This document shows, one piece after another, positions 18,779-28,570 of a stretch of DNA of 64,000 bases; positions within the stretch are counted from its first letter, which is position 1; each line of letters starts with the position of its first letter. The stretch is taken from assembly GCF_907164575.1 (NCBI RefSeq), contig NZ_CAJQYY010000019.1:62001-126000 (forward strand). Direction: 5' to 3'. The DNA is from Paraburkholderia gardini (GTDB taxonomy: Bacteria; Pseudomonadota; Gammaproteobacteria; Burkholderiales; Burkholderiaceae). Both the position numbers and the translations under genes were made by a program. Below the pieces are notes generated by a model, which worked only from the letters and a program-made list of their open reading frames with translations, did no database searches and was not told the origin of the DNA.

Positions 18779-19687
18779 CTACTCCGGCACCGCGAGACAT
18801 TGCGCGATCTGCTGCGCGTCGATACGCGCGAGGTCGTCCTGGTACTTGAGCAGCACACCAAGCGTGTTCTGTACGGATTGCGGATCCAGCTCCGTCACGC
18901 TTAGCGCGGAAAGTGCGCGGCACCAGTCGATCGTTTCGGCGATGCCCGGCGCCTTGAACAGGTCCATGCCGCGCAGCCGGTGCACGAAATTGACCGCGCG
19001 CCGCTGCAGTTCCGCCGACGTTTCCGGCGCACGCGCGGCCACGATCGCCAGTTCGCGGTCCCGGTCGGGATAGCCGATCCACTGGTACAGGCAGCGGCGC
19101 TTTAACGCGTCATGTACTTCGCGCGTGCGGTTCGAGGTCATCACGACGAGCGGCGGTTGCGCCGCGCACACCGTGCCGTATTCAGGAATCGACACCTGGA
19201 AATCGGAGAGCAGTTCGAGCAGAAACGCTTCGAACGGTTCGTCGGCGCGGTCGATCTCGTCGATGAGCAGCACGCGGCGCGCGCCCGGGTGATGTTCGTC
19301 GGGCATCAGCGCCTGCAGGAGCGGGCGCTTGAGCAGGAATTCGCTGCGATAGAGCGTGTCGTTGCCGGGCCGCTCGCCGGCGGCTTCGGCGAGACGCAGC
19401 GCCATGATCTGGCGCGGGTAATCCCATTCGTACAGCGCGCTGGCCGTATCGAGCCCTTCGTAGCACTGCAGGCGCAGCATCGTCGTGCCTAGCATGCCCG
19501 CGGCGGCCTTCGCGAGTTCGGTCTTGCCGACGCCCGGCTCGCCTTCGACGAAAAGCGGCCGCTCCATGCGCAGCGCAAGATAGAGCGCCGTCGCAAGCTC
19601 GCGGCTCGCGAAATAGCCCTGAGCGGTGAGCTTTTCCAGGGTGGCGTCGATCGAATCGGGCTGCGTGGTTGTCATCGGTGAACTCAT
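18779..19687 (-). CDS. coxD: MoxR-family AAA+ ATPase CoxD
   Basis: A 302-residue MoxR ATPase. Walker A is GEPGVGKTE, Walker B is LLIDEID, sensor 1 is VVMTSNRTRE, and the Arg-containing RRCLYQWIGYPDRDRE segment is typical. CoxD is a chaperone-like ATPase needed for active-site assembly in CO dehydrogenase. It lies directly before coxE. A 173-base gap separates it from coxM upstream, in which I see no gene. Confidence 0.9.
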   Translation of the reverse strand: MSSPMTTTQPDSIDATLEKLTAQGYFASRELATALYLALRMERPLFVEGEPGVGKTELAKAAAGMLGTTMLRLQCYEGLDTASALYEWDYPRQIMALRLAEAAGERPGNDTLYRSEFLLKRPLLQALMPDEHHPGARRVLLIDEIDRADEPFEAFLLELLSDFQVSIPEYGTVCAAQPPLVVMTSNRTREVHDALKRRCLYQWIGYPDRDRELAIVAARAPETSAELQRRAVNFVHRLRGMDLFKAPGIAETIDWCRALSALSVTELDPQSVQNTLGVLLKYQDDLARIDAQQIAQCLAVPE

Positions 19688-19860
19688 GGCGCGGCGATAC
19701 TGCGAAACGGCGGATCGGGCGGCGAGGCGGCGGGCGACGAGCGGCGGTTGACGTACAGCGCCCGGCGCGGATCCATGTTAACGCCGGACCCGTGCCGCCC
19801 GCTGGCAACCGCTGCTTCCGGTCATTCGCCAGTTACCAGCCGCTTGCCGCGTAAAGGACT

Positions 19861-20682
19861 TCAGCCGCTGCTGCTGTCCCCGCCGATCGCCCGCGCCGCC
19901 AGCACCGGGATCAGATGCGCGCGATAGTCGGCGCTCGCGTGCATGTCGGTGTTGAGGTTGCTGGCGTCGATCGTGACCGCGCGCGCCGCTTCCTGCGTGA
20001 AATTCGCGCTGAGCGCCTGCTCCAGCGCCGTCGCGCGAAACACCGACGAAGCCGCGCCCGTTACCGCCACGCGCACGCCACCCGTGCCACCCGTGCCACC
20101 CGCGCCTTTCGCGACGAACACGCCCACCAGCGCAAAGTGCGAAGCCGGGTTGTGAAACTTCTCGTAGGCGCTGCTTTCGGGTACCGGGAACTCGACGGCG
20201 GTGATCAGCTCGTCCGGTTCCAGCGCGGTCTCGTACATGCCGACGAAGAAATCGTCGGCGGTGATGCGCCGCCTGTCGGTGACGACGGTCGCGTTCAGGC
20301 CGAGCACCGCGGCCGGATAGCACGCCGCCGGATCGTTGTTCGCGAGCGAGCCGCCGATCGTGCCGAGCGCGCGCACCTGGCGGTCGCCGATGTGCGCGGC
20401 GAGCCCGGCGAGACCGGGCAGCACGCGCTGGATGTCGGCGTTGCCCGCGACGTCCGCGTGACAGACGGCGGCGCCGATCGTCACCGTTTTCGCGTCGACC
20501 TTGATCTCCTTCAACGCGGCGATGCGCGTGACGTCGATCAGTTGCGAAGGCTGGGCAAGGCGCAGGCGCATCGTCGGCAGCAGGCTTTGTCCGCCCGCGA
20601 GGTATTTGGCGTCGCTGTCCGCGTTCAGGGCCGCGACGGCGGCTTTCGCATCGGATGCGCGTTGATAGTCGAATGCATACAT
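19861..20682 (-). CDS. coxM: Molybdenum hydroxylase FAD subunit (CoxM-like)
   Basis: A 273-residue FAD-binding medium subunit of the xanthine dehydrogenase/CODH family. Flavin motifs are AGGQSLLPTMRLRLAQP (residues ~30-46) and TIGGSLANNDPAACYPAA. It passes electrons from the 2Fe-2S subunit to an acceptor. A Gly/Thr-rich insert (GAGGTGGTGG) corresponds to a perfect-to-near-perfect 9-bp tandem repeat in DNA at 20077-20103. It is third in the operon, 15 bases after coxL. Confidence 0.9.
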   Translation of the reverse strand: MYAFDYQRASDAKAAVAALNADSDAKYLAGGQSLLPTMRLRLAQPSQLIDVTRIAALKEIKVDAKTVTIGAAVCHADVAGNADIQRVLPGLAGLAAHIGDRQVRALGTIGGSLANNDPAACYPAAVLGLNATVVTDRRRITADDFFVGMYETALEPDELITAVEFPVPESSAYEKFHNPASHFALVGVFVAKGAGGTGGTGGVRVAVTGAASSVFRATALEQALSANFTQEAARAVTIDASNLNTDMHASADYRAHLIPVLAARAIGGDSSSG

Positions 20683-20697
20683 GTCGGCTTCCTCCGT

Positions 20698-23085
20698 TCA
20701 GGTCGTCGGGTTTTGAGCGGCGCGGATCGCGGACCACACGCGATGCGGCGTCGCCGGCATTTGCAGGTCCGTCACGCCGAGCGGCGCGAGCGCATCCAGG
20801 ATCGCGTTGATCACCGCCGGCGGCGAGCCGATCGCGCCTGCCTCGCCACAACCCTTCACGCCCAGCGGGTTGTGCGTGCACGGCGTGCCCTTCGACGTCT
20901 CGACGGTGAAGTCCGGCAGATCCGACGCGCGCGGCATCGCGTAATCCATGTACGAGCCGGAGAGCAGCTGGCCGCTCTCGTTGTCGTACACGCAGCGCTC
21001 GAGCATCGCCTGGCCGATGCCCTGGCCGATCCCGCCGTGCACCTGGCCTTCGACGATCATCGGATTGATCACGTTGCCGAAGTCGTCCACGGCCGTGAAT
21101 TGCTGGATGCTGCATTCGCCGGTGTCCGGATCGACTTCGACTTCGCAGATGTACGCACCCGACGGATACGTGAAGTTCGTCGGATCGTAGAACGCGCTTT
21201 CGTCGAGGCCCGGTTCGAGCTTGTCGAGCGGGTAGTTGTGCGGCACGTACGCGGCGAGCGACACGTCGGCGAATGCCTTCGTGCGGTCGGTGCCGGCGAC
21301 GCGGAACACGCCGTCCCTGAACTCGATGTCTTCTGCCGCGGCTTCGAGCAGATGCGCGGCGATCTTCTTCGCTTTCGCTTCGATCTTGTCGAGCGCCTTC
21401 ATGATCGCCGAGCCGCCGACCGCGATCGAGCGCGAGCCGTACGTGCCCATGCCGAACGGAATGCGTCCGGTGTCGCCGTGCACGATCTCGACGTTTTCGA
21501 GCGGAATGCCGAGGCGGTCGGCGACCACCTGCGCGAACGTCGTTTCGTGACCCTGGCCGTGGCTGTGCGAGCCGGTGAAGACCGTGACCGACCCGGTTGG
21601 ATGCACGCGGATTTCGCCGACTTCGAAGAGCCCTGCCCGCGCGCCGAGCGCGCCCGCGATGTTCGACGGCGCGAGGCCGCACGCTTCGATGTAGCACGAA
21701 TAGCCGAGGCCTCGTCGCTTGCCGTTCTTCTCCGACTCCTGCCTGCGCGCGGCGAAGCCTTTCACGTCCGCGAGTTCGAGCGAGCGGGCGAGGATGGTTT
21801 CGTAGTCGCCGGTGTCGTAGGTGAGGCCGACCGGCGTCGCATACGGAAACTCGCGGATGAAGTTGCGCCGGCGGATTTCGGCCGGGTCGAGCTTCATCTC
21901 GCGCGCCGCGGTTTCGACGAGCCGTTCGACGACGTACGTCGCTTCGGGGCGTCCCGCGCCGCGATAGGCGTCGACCGGCACCGTGTTCGTGAAGACCGCT
22001 TTCACTTCGGCGTAGATCGCGGGTGTCGCGTACTGGCCGGCGAGGAGCGTCGCGTAGAGGATCGTCGGGATGCTCGAGGAGAACGTCGACAGATACGCGC
22101 CCATGTTCGCGATCGTGTGGACGCGCATCGCGAGGAATTTACCGTCGGCGTCCATCGCGAGTTCGGCTTTCGTCACATGATCGCGGCCGTGGGCGTCGGA
22201 GATGAACGACTCCGAACGCTCGGCGGTCCATTTGACGGGACGGCGGATTTTCTTCGACGCCCACGTGAGCGCGACGTCTTCTGCATAGAGGAAGATTTTC
22301 GAGCCGAAGCCGCCGCCCACGTCCGGCGCGATTACGCGCAGTTTCGACTCCGGCAGGCCGAGCACGAACGCGGCCATCAGCAGACGCTCCACGTGCGGAT
22401 TCTGGTTCGCGACGTAGACCGTGTAGCTGTCGTCCTGCGGCGACCAGCTTGCATTGACCGCGCGCGGTTCGATGGCGTTCGGGATCAGACGCTGGTTGAC
22501 GATGTCGAGCGTCGTGACGTGAGCGGCTTTGGCGAAGGCGGCGTCGGTGGCGGCCTTGTCGCCGTGGCCCCACGTGTAGCAGGTGTTGTCCGGCACTTCG
22601 TCGTGAACCGCCGGCTGGCCGGGATCGGCCGCGTGCGCGGTATCGACGGCGGCGGACAGCACGTCGTAGTCGACCTCGATGAGTTCGGCGGCGTCTTTTG
22701 CGGCCTTGATCGAATCGGCGATCACGAGCGCGACCTGGTCGCCGACGTGGCGGGCCTTTGTGTGCGCGATGACCGGATGCGGCGGCTCGTTCATCGGCTT
22801 GCCGTCCACGCTGTGGATGAGCCAGCCGCACGGCAGGCCGCCGACGTTTTCGGCGGCCATGTCGGCGCCGGTGAAGATCGCGACGACGCCTGGGGATGCC
22901 TTCGCCGCGGTCGTGTCGATGCTTTTGATGCGTGCGTGCGCGTGTGGCGAGCGCAGGAATATCGCGTACGTCTGCTGCGGCAGGACGATGTCATCGGTGT
23001 ACTGGCCGTTGCCGGTCAGAAAACGATAGTCTTCCTTGCGTTTGACGGAGGCGCCGATCATGCGGGGGGTATCGGGTGCGTTCAT
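20698..23085 (-). CDS. coxL: Molybdenum hydroxylase large subunit, form II CoxL-like
   Basis: A 795-residue molybdopterin-binding subunit. The active-site loop at residues 373-379 reads AYRGAGR, the form II signature; true aerobic CO dehydrogenases (form I) have AYxCSFR with a Cys for copper. [10 protein letters not shown] and [13 protein letters not shown] are cofactor-binding motifs, and the C-terminal [14 protein letters not shown] includes the base-like Glu. Form II enzymes mostly oxidise unknown substrates; some have been claimed to act on CO. The ATG at 23085 has GAGGAG at 7 nt. The frame extends 14 codons further without support. Confidence 0.92.
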   Translation of the reverse strand: MNAPDTPRMIGASVKRKEDYRFLTGNGQYTDDIVLPQQTYAIFLRSPHAHARIKSIDTTAAKASPGVVAIFTGADMAAENVGGLPCGWLIHSVDGKPMNEPPHPVIAHTKARHVGDQVALVIADSIKAAKDAAELIEVDYDVLSAAVDTAHAADPGQPAVHDEVPDNTCYTWGHGDKAATDAAFAKAAHVTTLDIVNQRLIPNAIEPRAVNASWSPQDDSYTVYVANQNPHVERLLMAAFVLGLPESKLRVIAPDVGGGFGSKIFLYAEDVALTWASKKIRRPVKWTAERSESFISDAHGRDHVTKAELAMDADGKFLAMRVHTIANMGAYLSTFSSSIPTILYATLLAGQYATPAIYAEVKAVFTNTVPVDAYRGAGRPEATYVVERLVETAAREMKLDPAEIRRRNFIREFPYATPVGLTYDTGDYETILARSLELADVKGFAARRQESEKNGKRRGLGYSCYIEACGLAPSNIAGALGARAGLFEVGEIRVHPTGSVTVFTGSHSHGQGHETTFAQVVADRLGIPLENVEIVHGDTGRIPFGMGTYGSRSIAVGGSAIMKALDKIEAKAKKIAAHLLEAAAEDIEFRDGVFRVAGTDRTKAFADVSLAAYVPHNYPLDKLEPGLDESAFYDPTNFTYPSGAYICEVEVDPDTGECSIQQFTAVDDFGNVINPMIVEGQVHGGIGQGIGQAMLERCVYDNESGQLLSGSYMDYAMPRASDLPDFTVETSKGTPCTHNPLGVKGCGEAGAIGSPPAVINAILDALAPLGVTDLQMPATPHRVWSAIRAAQNPTT

Positions 23086-23095
23086 CGTCGGCTCC

Positions 23096-23617
23096 TCAGG
23101 CGGTGACTGTGGCGGACGCGGCTGCATCTGCGCTGGCGTTGCTGCTGGCGGCTTTCATGCCGGCGGCGCCTTCGAGGACGGCCTTGACGATGTTGTGATA
23201 GCCCGTACAGCGGCACAGGTTGCCGTCCAGCTGACGGCGCACATCGTCTGCACTGGCGTCGGGCTGGGTCTGGACGAGCGCGATGGCGCTCATCACCATG
23301 CCGGGCGTGCAGAAGCCGCACTGGAGGCCGTGGCAGTTACGGAAGGCTTCCTGCATCGGATGGAGCGAGCCGTTTGCGGCGAGGCCTTCGATGGTGGTGA
23401 TGCTGGCGCCCTCTGCCTGAACCGCGAGCATGTTGCAGGATTTGATGGCGCGACCGTTGAGGTGGACCGTGCAGGCGCCGCACTGGGCGGTATCGCAGCC
23501 GATGTGTGTTCCGGTGAGGCGAAGCTGGTCGCGCAGGAACTGGACAAGCAGGCTGTGGGGTTCGACTTCGGCGGTTACCGGTGTGCCGTTTACCGTCAGG
23601 CTGATGCTGATTGCCAT
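23096..23617 (-). CDS. coxS: Molybdenum hydroxylase 2Fe-2S subunit (CoxS-like)
   Basis: A 173-residue iron-sulfur subunit with both clusters complete. The plant-type cluster is at Cys41, Cys46, Cys49 and Cys61. The second cluster is at Cys100, Cys103, Cys135 and Cys137 ([17 protein letters not shown]). A short Ala/Ser-rich tail follows. It is the first gene of the cox-like operon; AAGGAG at 8 nt supports the ATG at 23617. Longer upstream translation runs into non-coding repeat DNA. Confidence 0.92.
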   Translation of the reverse strand: MAISISLTVNGTPVTAEVEPHSLLVQFLRDQLRLTGTHIGCDTAQCGACTVHLNGRAIKSCNMLAVQAEGASITTIEGLAANGSLHPMQEAFRNCHGLQCGFCTPGMVMSAIALVQTQPDASADDVRRQLDGNLCRCTGYHNIVKAVLEGAAGMKAASSNASADAAASATVTA

Positions 23618-24616
23618 TGACTGTCTCCTTGGGGGATAGAGACCGGTACGAAGCTCACATTTCCATTCCACTTCCTGTTCCGACTGCCTGCTGTGAGGTT
23701 CGTGCGGGTTTGGTCTGGTTTTTATGCTTGCAGCGAAAAGTAGAACACAAATTGGAGGGAGGGGGTATTGGGGGTTTGCTTTTGCCGCCTTTGGCGGGGC
23801 GGCTTTTTGGGTTTTTCGTGCCGGAGCTGGGTGTTTGTCTTGGCCTTTCCTTGCATTCATGTCGGTCTATTAGCGTCGCCCCTGTGCGGGGCGGCACCTA
23901 CTTTTCTTTGTCTTGCCAAAGAAAAGTAGGCAAAAGAAAGGCGCTCCGACAACTCATCTTTTCCAGGTGTGTCGCTCACCGGGAATGGCAACCCACGAAG
24001 TGTCGCCCCCACACTTCAGCCGGCATCGGTCCCCGCGCGATTCCGTCCCGCGCGCGGTCCATGTTGGTGACAAGGCTGTCATCCACCCGACTCCGCGCTA
24101 CGCGCATCGCTGAGCGGCATAACGCTCTCCGGGCGTTCGCGCTGGCGCCGGCATCCGCACTCGCACTCGCACGCGTGCACACATTTGCAAACGCACTCAC
24201 ATCTGCAATCGCAATCGCGCGCTCAATCGCAATCGGCGATCGCCGGCCCCTGATGCCGGCGCCATCGAGCGGCCACTCCGCGACGCGCGCAGCGCGGAGT
24301 GGGATGAATGAGCCCTGTGTCATGGGCGGTGCTGTGCGGGAGATCAGATCGTGCGCGGACCAGCGCGGCCTGGAGCGCGAGGGCGACGCCTCACGGGGTG
24401 CCATTCCCGACGAATGACGCACCAGGAAAAGATGGCATGTCGAAGCGCCTTTCTTTTGCCTACTTTTCTTTGGAAGACGCCCCGAAGGAAGTCCCCTTGG
24501 GGGACAAAGAAAAGTAGGTGCCGCCCCGCACAGGGGCAACGCCAATAGACCAAAAGCAAAACAAGGAAAGGCCAAAAAGCCAGAAGAACAAAACAGAGCT
24601 TCGGCACGAACAACCC
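23618..24616. other. Gene-free kilobase upstream of cox operon
   Basis: No gene is supported. The first ~200 bases should hold the cox promoter. The rest is filled by the long imperfect palindrome at 23815-24610. Short open frames inside the two arms give related peptides (starting MPPRTGAT on both strands), which reflects the inverted repetition rather than coding. Confidence 0.75.
23815..24610. repeat. Long imperfect inverted repeat (~800 bp)
   Basis: The left arm (about 23815-24120) is matched by the reverse complement of the right arm (about 24270-24610). Landmarks pair in order: TTCGTGCCG with CGGCACGAA at the edges, GGCCTTTCC with GGAAAGGCC, TGTGCGGGGCGGCACCTAC with its complement, AAGAAAAGTAGGCAAAAG with its complement, GGGAATGGCA with TGCCATTCCC, and ACTCCGCGCT (24090) with AGCGCGGAGT (24291). 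The arms differ by small indels. No transposase and no flanking target duplication is visible. It resembles dispersed intergenic repeats rather than an insertion sequence. Confidence 0.8.
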
Positions 24617-26002
24617 TCATGCCAATTTCGACCGCTTCCGCGAATATCCAAAATAAATAACCATCCCAATACCGAGCCAGACAACAAACGCGACCCAGGT
24701 AACAGCCTGAAGATTGATCATCAGAAACAGACACGAAGCCACCGCCAGCACCGGCACAACCGGCACACCGGGGCACCTGAACGCCCTCGGCAACGCCGGA
24801 TGCGTCCGGCGCAATACCAGCACTGCCACCGAAACCATCGAAAACGCCGCCAGCGTGCCAATATTGATCAGCTCAGCAAGCACATTCAACGGCACCAGCG
24901 CACCAATCAAACCAAAGAAAATCCCGACGATCCACGTCGTCAGAAACGGCGTCGCAAACTTCGGATGCACCTTCGACAGCGCCGCCGGCAACAACCCGTC
25001 CCGCGACATCGCGAAAATCACCCGCGTCTGCCCGTATCCCATCACCAGAATCACAGTCAGCATCCCCAGCACCGCGCCAAGGTCGATAAAACCCGCCACC
25101 CATTTCTGCCCGGCAACCTGCAACGCATACGAAACCGGATGCGAAATATTGGCGAACTGCGCCGACGGCACAATCCCCGTCACCACCGCCGCCACGGCTA
25201 CATACAGCACCGCGCACACCCCCAGCGACGCAATGATCCCGATCGGCAGATCCCGCTTCGGATCGCGCACTTCCTCGGCCGCCGACGACACGGAATCGAA
25301 CCCGATAAACGCAAAGAACATCACCGCCGCCGCGCCAAATACGCCGTTCCAGCCATTCGGCATGAACGGATGCCAGTTCGCCGGCGTGACGTGAAATACC
25401 CCCACCGCGATCACCAGCAGCACGACGGTCACCTTGATCGCGACCATTACGTTGTTGATGCGCGTCGATTCACGGACGCCAATCGACAGCAACGTCGTGA
25501 TGGCCATCATCACGAGAAACGCAGGCAGATTGAACAGCGTTGCGGCACCCGGCACGGCGCCCGGTGCCGCCGTCAACGCGACAGGCAGCGAGATGCCGAA
25601 GCCGGCCAGCAGCGATTGCAGATAACCCGACCAGCCAACTGAAACGGCGGACGTCGCGAGGCCGTATTCCAGCATCAGATCCCAGCCGATGATCCACGCG
25701 GCCAGTTCGCCAAGCGTCGCGTACGAATACGTGTAAATGGAGCCGGCAACAGGAATCGTCGAAGCGAACTCGGCGTACGCGAGCGCCGCGAAGCCGCAGG
25801 CAACGGCGGCGGCGAGAAAGGAAATCATCAGCGCCGGACCAGCCTGAACGGCACCCGTGCCGGTCAGCACGAATATCCCTGTGCCGATGATGGCGCCCAC
25901 GCCAAGGAAAGTCAGATCCAGCGCGCCGAGCGCCTTCTTCAGCCCGGCGCTCTGCGCGCCGGCCAGCATGTGTTCAACGTCTTTCTTGCGAAAAAGGGAC
26001 AT
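24617..26002 (-). CDS. APC superfamily amino-acid permease
   Basis: A 461-residue, ~12-helix permease of the cationic-amino-acid-transporter branch. The opening KKALGALDLTFLGVGAIIGT and GTGIFVLTGTGA hold the substrate backbone-binding glycine loop of helix 1. YAEFASTIPVAGSIYTYSYA and FFAFIGFDSVSSAAEEV are further APC hallmarks. It likely imports basic or broad-range amino acids with protons. It stands alone, ending at the edge of the long palindrome. Confidence 0.87.
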   Translation of the reverse strand: MSLFRKKDVEHMLAGAQSAGLKKALGALDLTFLGVGAIIGTGIFVLTGTGAVQAGPALMISFLAAAVACGFAALAYAEFASTIPVAGSIYTYSYATLGELAAWIIGWDLMLEYGLATSAVSVGWSGYLQSLLAGFGISLPVALTAAPGAVPGAATLFNLPAFLVMMAITTLLSIGVRESTRINNVMVAIKVTVVLLVIAVGVFHVTPANWHPFMPNGWNGVFGAAAVMFFAFIGFDSVSSAAEEVRDPKRDLPIGIIASLGVCAVLYVAVAAVVTGIVPSAQFANISHPVSYALQVAGQKWVAGFIDLGAVLGMLTVILVMGYGQTRVIFAMSRDGLLPAALSKVHPKFATPFLTTWIVGIFFGLIGALVPLNVLAELINIGTLAAFSMVSVAVLVLRRTHPALPRAFRCPGVPVVPVLAVASCLFLMINLQAVTWVAFVVWLGIGMVIYFGYSRKRSKLA

Positions 26003-26278
26003 TGGCGAATGTTCTCCTGAAAAGCACGCGACCCGCGCGCCGAATGTCGGGGAAAACCCGCGATTCTAGCGGACGCGCGCCCGGATTCGTCGCGGCGGCG
26101 GCAACTTGCGTAGTCGTGCGTAAAAAGGGAAACCCGTGATATCGCCCTGAATTGGGCGCGCATTTTCGCGACAGGCGGTCGCGGCGCGATTTTCCGCTCG
26201 CTATCTCAAGCGGATCGGCAGGAAGCAACCTTAATGCGGCAATACGGTCATGGCCGTCGTACTTCGGGAGGTCGGGAT

Positions 26279-26938
26279 TTAACCCGTCATCGCCGGGTTG
26301 AGGTCGACGAGCCGGTTGCTCATCACGTAGAACGTGAGTTCGGCGTTGTTGTTCAGCTTCATCTTTTCGAGCAGACGCGTGCGGTACACGCTGACTGTCT
26401 TCACCGAAAGCGACAGCGAGTTGGCGATGTCGGTCAGCCGCTTGCCGGACGCGAGCATGCACAGCGTCTGGTATTCGCGGTCGGAGAGCTTTTCGTGCGG
26501 CATCTGTTCACCGTCGAACGAGACGTAATCCGCGAGCGCCTCGGCCATCGCGGGGCTCACGTATTTGCGGCCGGCGGCCACCTGCTGGATCGCGGCGATC
26601 ATCTGCGCGGCGTCGACGGTCTTCGACAGATAGCCCGAAGCGCCCGCTTTCAGCGCCCGCACGGCGTATTGATCCTCGCGATACATCGAAAACATCATCA
26701 CGGGCACGCGCGGCACCTTGCGCTTGATGCGCTTCAACACCTCGACGCCGTTCATGTCGGGCAGCGAAATGTCGAGCAGGACGATGTCGAACGCGTGCTT
26801 CGACACGGCGGCGAGCGCTTCGCCGCCCGTCTCCGCTTCGGCGACTTCGCTCGCGACGTCACGGTCGAGCAGCAGCTGGCGCACACCCTGGCGAACCACG
26901 GCATGGTCTTCGACGAGCAGGATGCGCAGGCTTTTCAT
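26279..26938 (-). CDS. NarL/FixJ-family response regulator
   Basis: A 219-residue two-component regulator. The receiver domain (1-120) has the acidic pair in LVEDHAVVRQG, phospho-acceptor Asp56 (VLLDISLPDMNG) and Lys in GYLSKTVD. The C-terminal LuxR-type helix-turn-helix (LSDREYQTLCMLASGKRLTD... SVKTVSVYRTRL) binds DNA. Its ATG overlaps the kinase stop (ATGA), so the pair is translationally coupled. Targets are unknown. Confidence 0.9.
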   Translation of the reverse strand: MKSLRILLVEDHAVVRQGVRQLLLDRDVASEVAEAETGGEALAAVSKHAFDIVLLDISLPDMNGVEVLKRIKRKVPRVPVMMFSMYREDQYAVRALKAGASGYLSKTVDAAQMIAAIQQVAAGRKYVSPAMAEALADYVSFDGEQMPHEKLSDREYQTLCMLASGKRLTDIANSLSLSVKTVSVYRTRLLEKMKLNNNAELTFYVMSNRLVDLNPAMTG

Positions 26939-27978
26939 CGGCGGCTTAGCAGGACGCCACGTGGCGCGCGATCGGAGCGCGATCCGGCGAGCAGCGCTTC
27001 CCACGCGAAACGGGCGCGTACGGTCGTGCCGCGCATATTGCCTTTGACCCGCGTGCCGTTTGTCTCTTGCGTGCGGCTCGTGCCGTTCATCCCGTTCATG
27101 CCGCGTGCGCACACGGCGTCGCCGCGCTCGCCCGCGTTGCGGCGCGCGCGCGGCCCGGTGCCCGCGACGATCCGCAGCGTGCCGTCGAATGCCGCACACC
27201 GTGCGCGCATGCCTGCGAGGCCGAAGCCGCCCTGGTCGCCGCCGCGTGGCACGGCGGCACGGCGGGACACGCCGATGCCGTCATCGGTGACGGTAAGCGT
27301 CAGATGGCGCCGCGAGCTTTCGAGCCTGACGTCCGCGCCGGATGCCCGAGCGTGCTTCGCGACGTTGTTGAGCGCTTCCTGCGCCGCGCGAAACACGGCG
27401 AGCGAAGCGGCGGCTGGGAGTTGCGTGAGCCGCACGTCGGCTGCGCAGACGAAGCTGGTGCGCAGGCCGGTGCGGGCGGCGAACTCGCTCACCCACTGCG
27501 ACAGCGTGCCGACGATACCCGCCTCCATCTGCGGACCGTGCAGGTCGGCGACGGTGCGGCGGGTGGCTTCGCACACGGCATCGAGCGAGCGCCTGACGGC
27601 GGCGAGCGCGGCGACGCATTGCGGCGGCGCATCGGCGGGCAGCCATGTGTCGACGTTCGCGAGCGCGAAGCGCGTGGCGGTGAGTTCGGCGCCGACACCA
27701 TCATGCAGTTCGCGCGCGAGCTGGCCGCGCGCCCGTTCCTGCGCCGCTGTCAATTCGGCCGCCAGTTCCCGCACGCGTGACTGCAACTGCGCGAGCTGCG
27801 GGCTGGCGGATGTCGGGACTGCATCTGACGGGAGATAGTGCGAGGTGGAAGCAACATGAGCCGCGGCCGCAAGCGCGTCGGCGGAGGAAGACAGGTCGAA
27901 AATGGCCGCACTGCCGGCTTCCCGCGCAGCGGTGGCCGGCGTATTCGCACTCATCGGAATCACTGTCGACGTATCCAT
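26935..27978 (-). CDS. HisKA_3 sensor histidine kinase with C-terminal insert
   Basis: A 347-residue cytosolic kinase of the NarX/DegS type. A predicted coiled coil (residues ~60-88) precedes the phospho-acceptor His92 in ARELHDGVGAE. The ATPase domain has the N box QEALNNVAKHA, G1 TDDGIGV and G2 GGFGLAGM. There is no membrane helix or obvious sensory domain in the first 55 residues. Unusually, a ~45-residue Gly/Asn/Arg-rich insert (including MNGMNGTS and NGTRVKGN) separates the last two expected strands of the ATPase domain. GGGAGG precedes the ATG. Confidence 0.85.
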   Translation of the reverse strand: MDTSTVIPMSANTPATAAREAGSAAIFDLSSSADALAAAAHVASTSHYLPSDAVPTSASPQLAQLQSRVRELAAELTAAQERARGQLARELHDGVGAELTATRFALANVDTWLPADAPPQCVAALAAVRRSLDAVCEATRRTVADLHGPQMEAGIVGTLSQWVSEFAARTGLRTSFVCAADVRLTQLPAAASLAVFRAAQEALNNVAKHARASGADVRLESSRRHLTLTVTDDGIGVSRRAAVPRGGDQGGFGLAGMRARCAAFDGTLRIVAGTGPRARRNAGERGDAVCARGMNGMNGTSRTQETNGTRVKGNMRGTTVRARFAWEALLAGSRSDRAPRGVLLSRR

Positions 27979-28570
27979 GACCCTCCCATTCAGGAAGCAG
28001 CTTCAACGGTACCTGCGAGCGCCGGACGGCGACCGCAGACAAACGGCAGGCGAATGTCTGATAAATGCGCATTCCGGCACAGCCCCAACGACGGAAAATT
28101 ACCACGTCTTTATGTAACGAAATTTACATTTCGTAACATCGACCCCGGTTCTTCGGCTGTTGTCGCCGGTGAGCGGTGCTGCGCCGCAATAGTATCTCAA
28201 AATAGGGAGCGATGCAGGCCTAGTAAGGCATGATCATCGCTTGCAATGCCATGATCCCTTTCCGTCGCCTGTTATATTTGTAGGAATAATACTGACATGC
28301 GAGGTAAGTATTGCGTGCGAATATGTAACAGGAAACGAGGGGAAACGCGTATACGGCGAATGGTGAAAACCACGCTTTAAACGCGGCAAACAGCAGCATC
28401 GTCATCCGCTGCCGGATCGTCTTCGAATGGCATTCAACTGCCGTCAAATGCGCGGCCGCCCGGCTATCAGAAGCGCACAAAAACAAAACCGGAGCACACG
28501 GCTCCGGTTTCTGTTTGTAGCGAGGCAACGCGATGCGGCCGGACGGCCGCGACGGTGCGGTTCGGAAGGT
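27979..28570. other. Intergenic region, kinase promoter and fpr 3' end
   Basis: This stretch holds the promoter side of the two-component pair and, at 28472-28510, the fpr terminator. It is relatively AT-rich around 28090-28400. A 61-codon hydrophobic frame on the minus strand (28220-28405) lacks a ribosome-binding site, so I do not call it. Confidence 0.5.
28472..28510 (-). terminator. Intrinsic terminator of fpr
   Basis: A 10-bp perfect stem, AAACCGGAGC/GCTCCGGTTT, with a 5-base loop. Read on the minus strand it is followed by GTTTTGTTTTTG. It lies 60 bases past the fpr stop. Confidence 0.85.

Noticed and set aside
20698..23085. Calling the large subunit a true aerobic CO dehydrogenase
   Set aside because: The active-site loop is AYRGAGR (form II), lacking the Cys of AYxCSFR.
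19915..23106. A ~1060-codon open frame on the plus strand across the cox operon
   Set aside because: It is exactly antisense to coxM and coxL, Arg/His-rich with no domain, and arises from GC-biased third positions. The sense proteins are clear.
23655..24776. Several 60-370 codon frames in the palindrome, some starting MPPRTGAT on opposite strands
   Set aside because: The similarity is a by-product of inverted-repeat arms; no ribosome-binding sites, and the longest runs antisense into the APC permease.
28220..28528. Minus-strand hydrophobic frame of up to 102 codons between fpr and the kinase
   Set aside because: The long version starts inside the fpr terminator, and the shorter version has no ribosome-binding site and ends in low-complexity sequence. 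Not strong enough to call.
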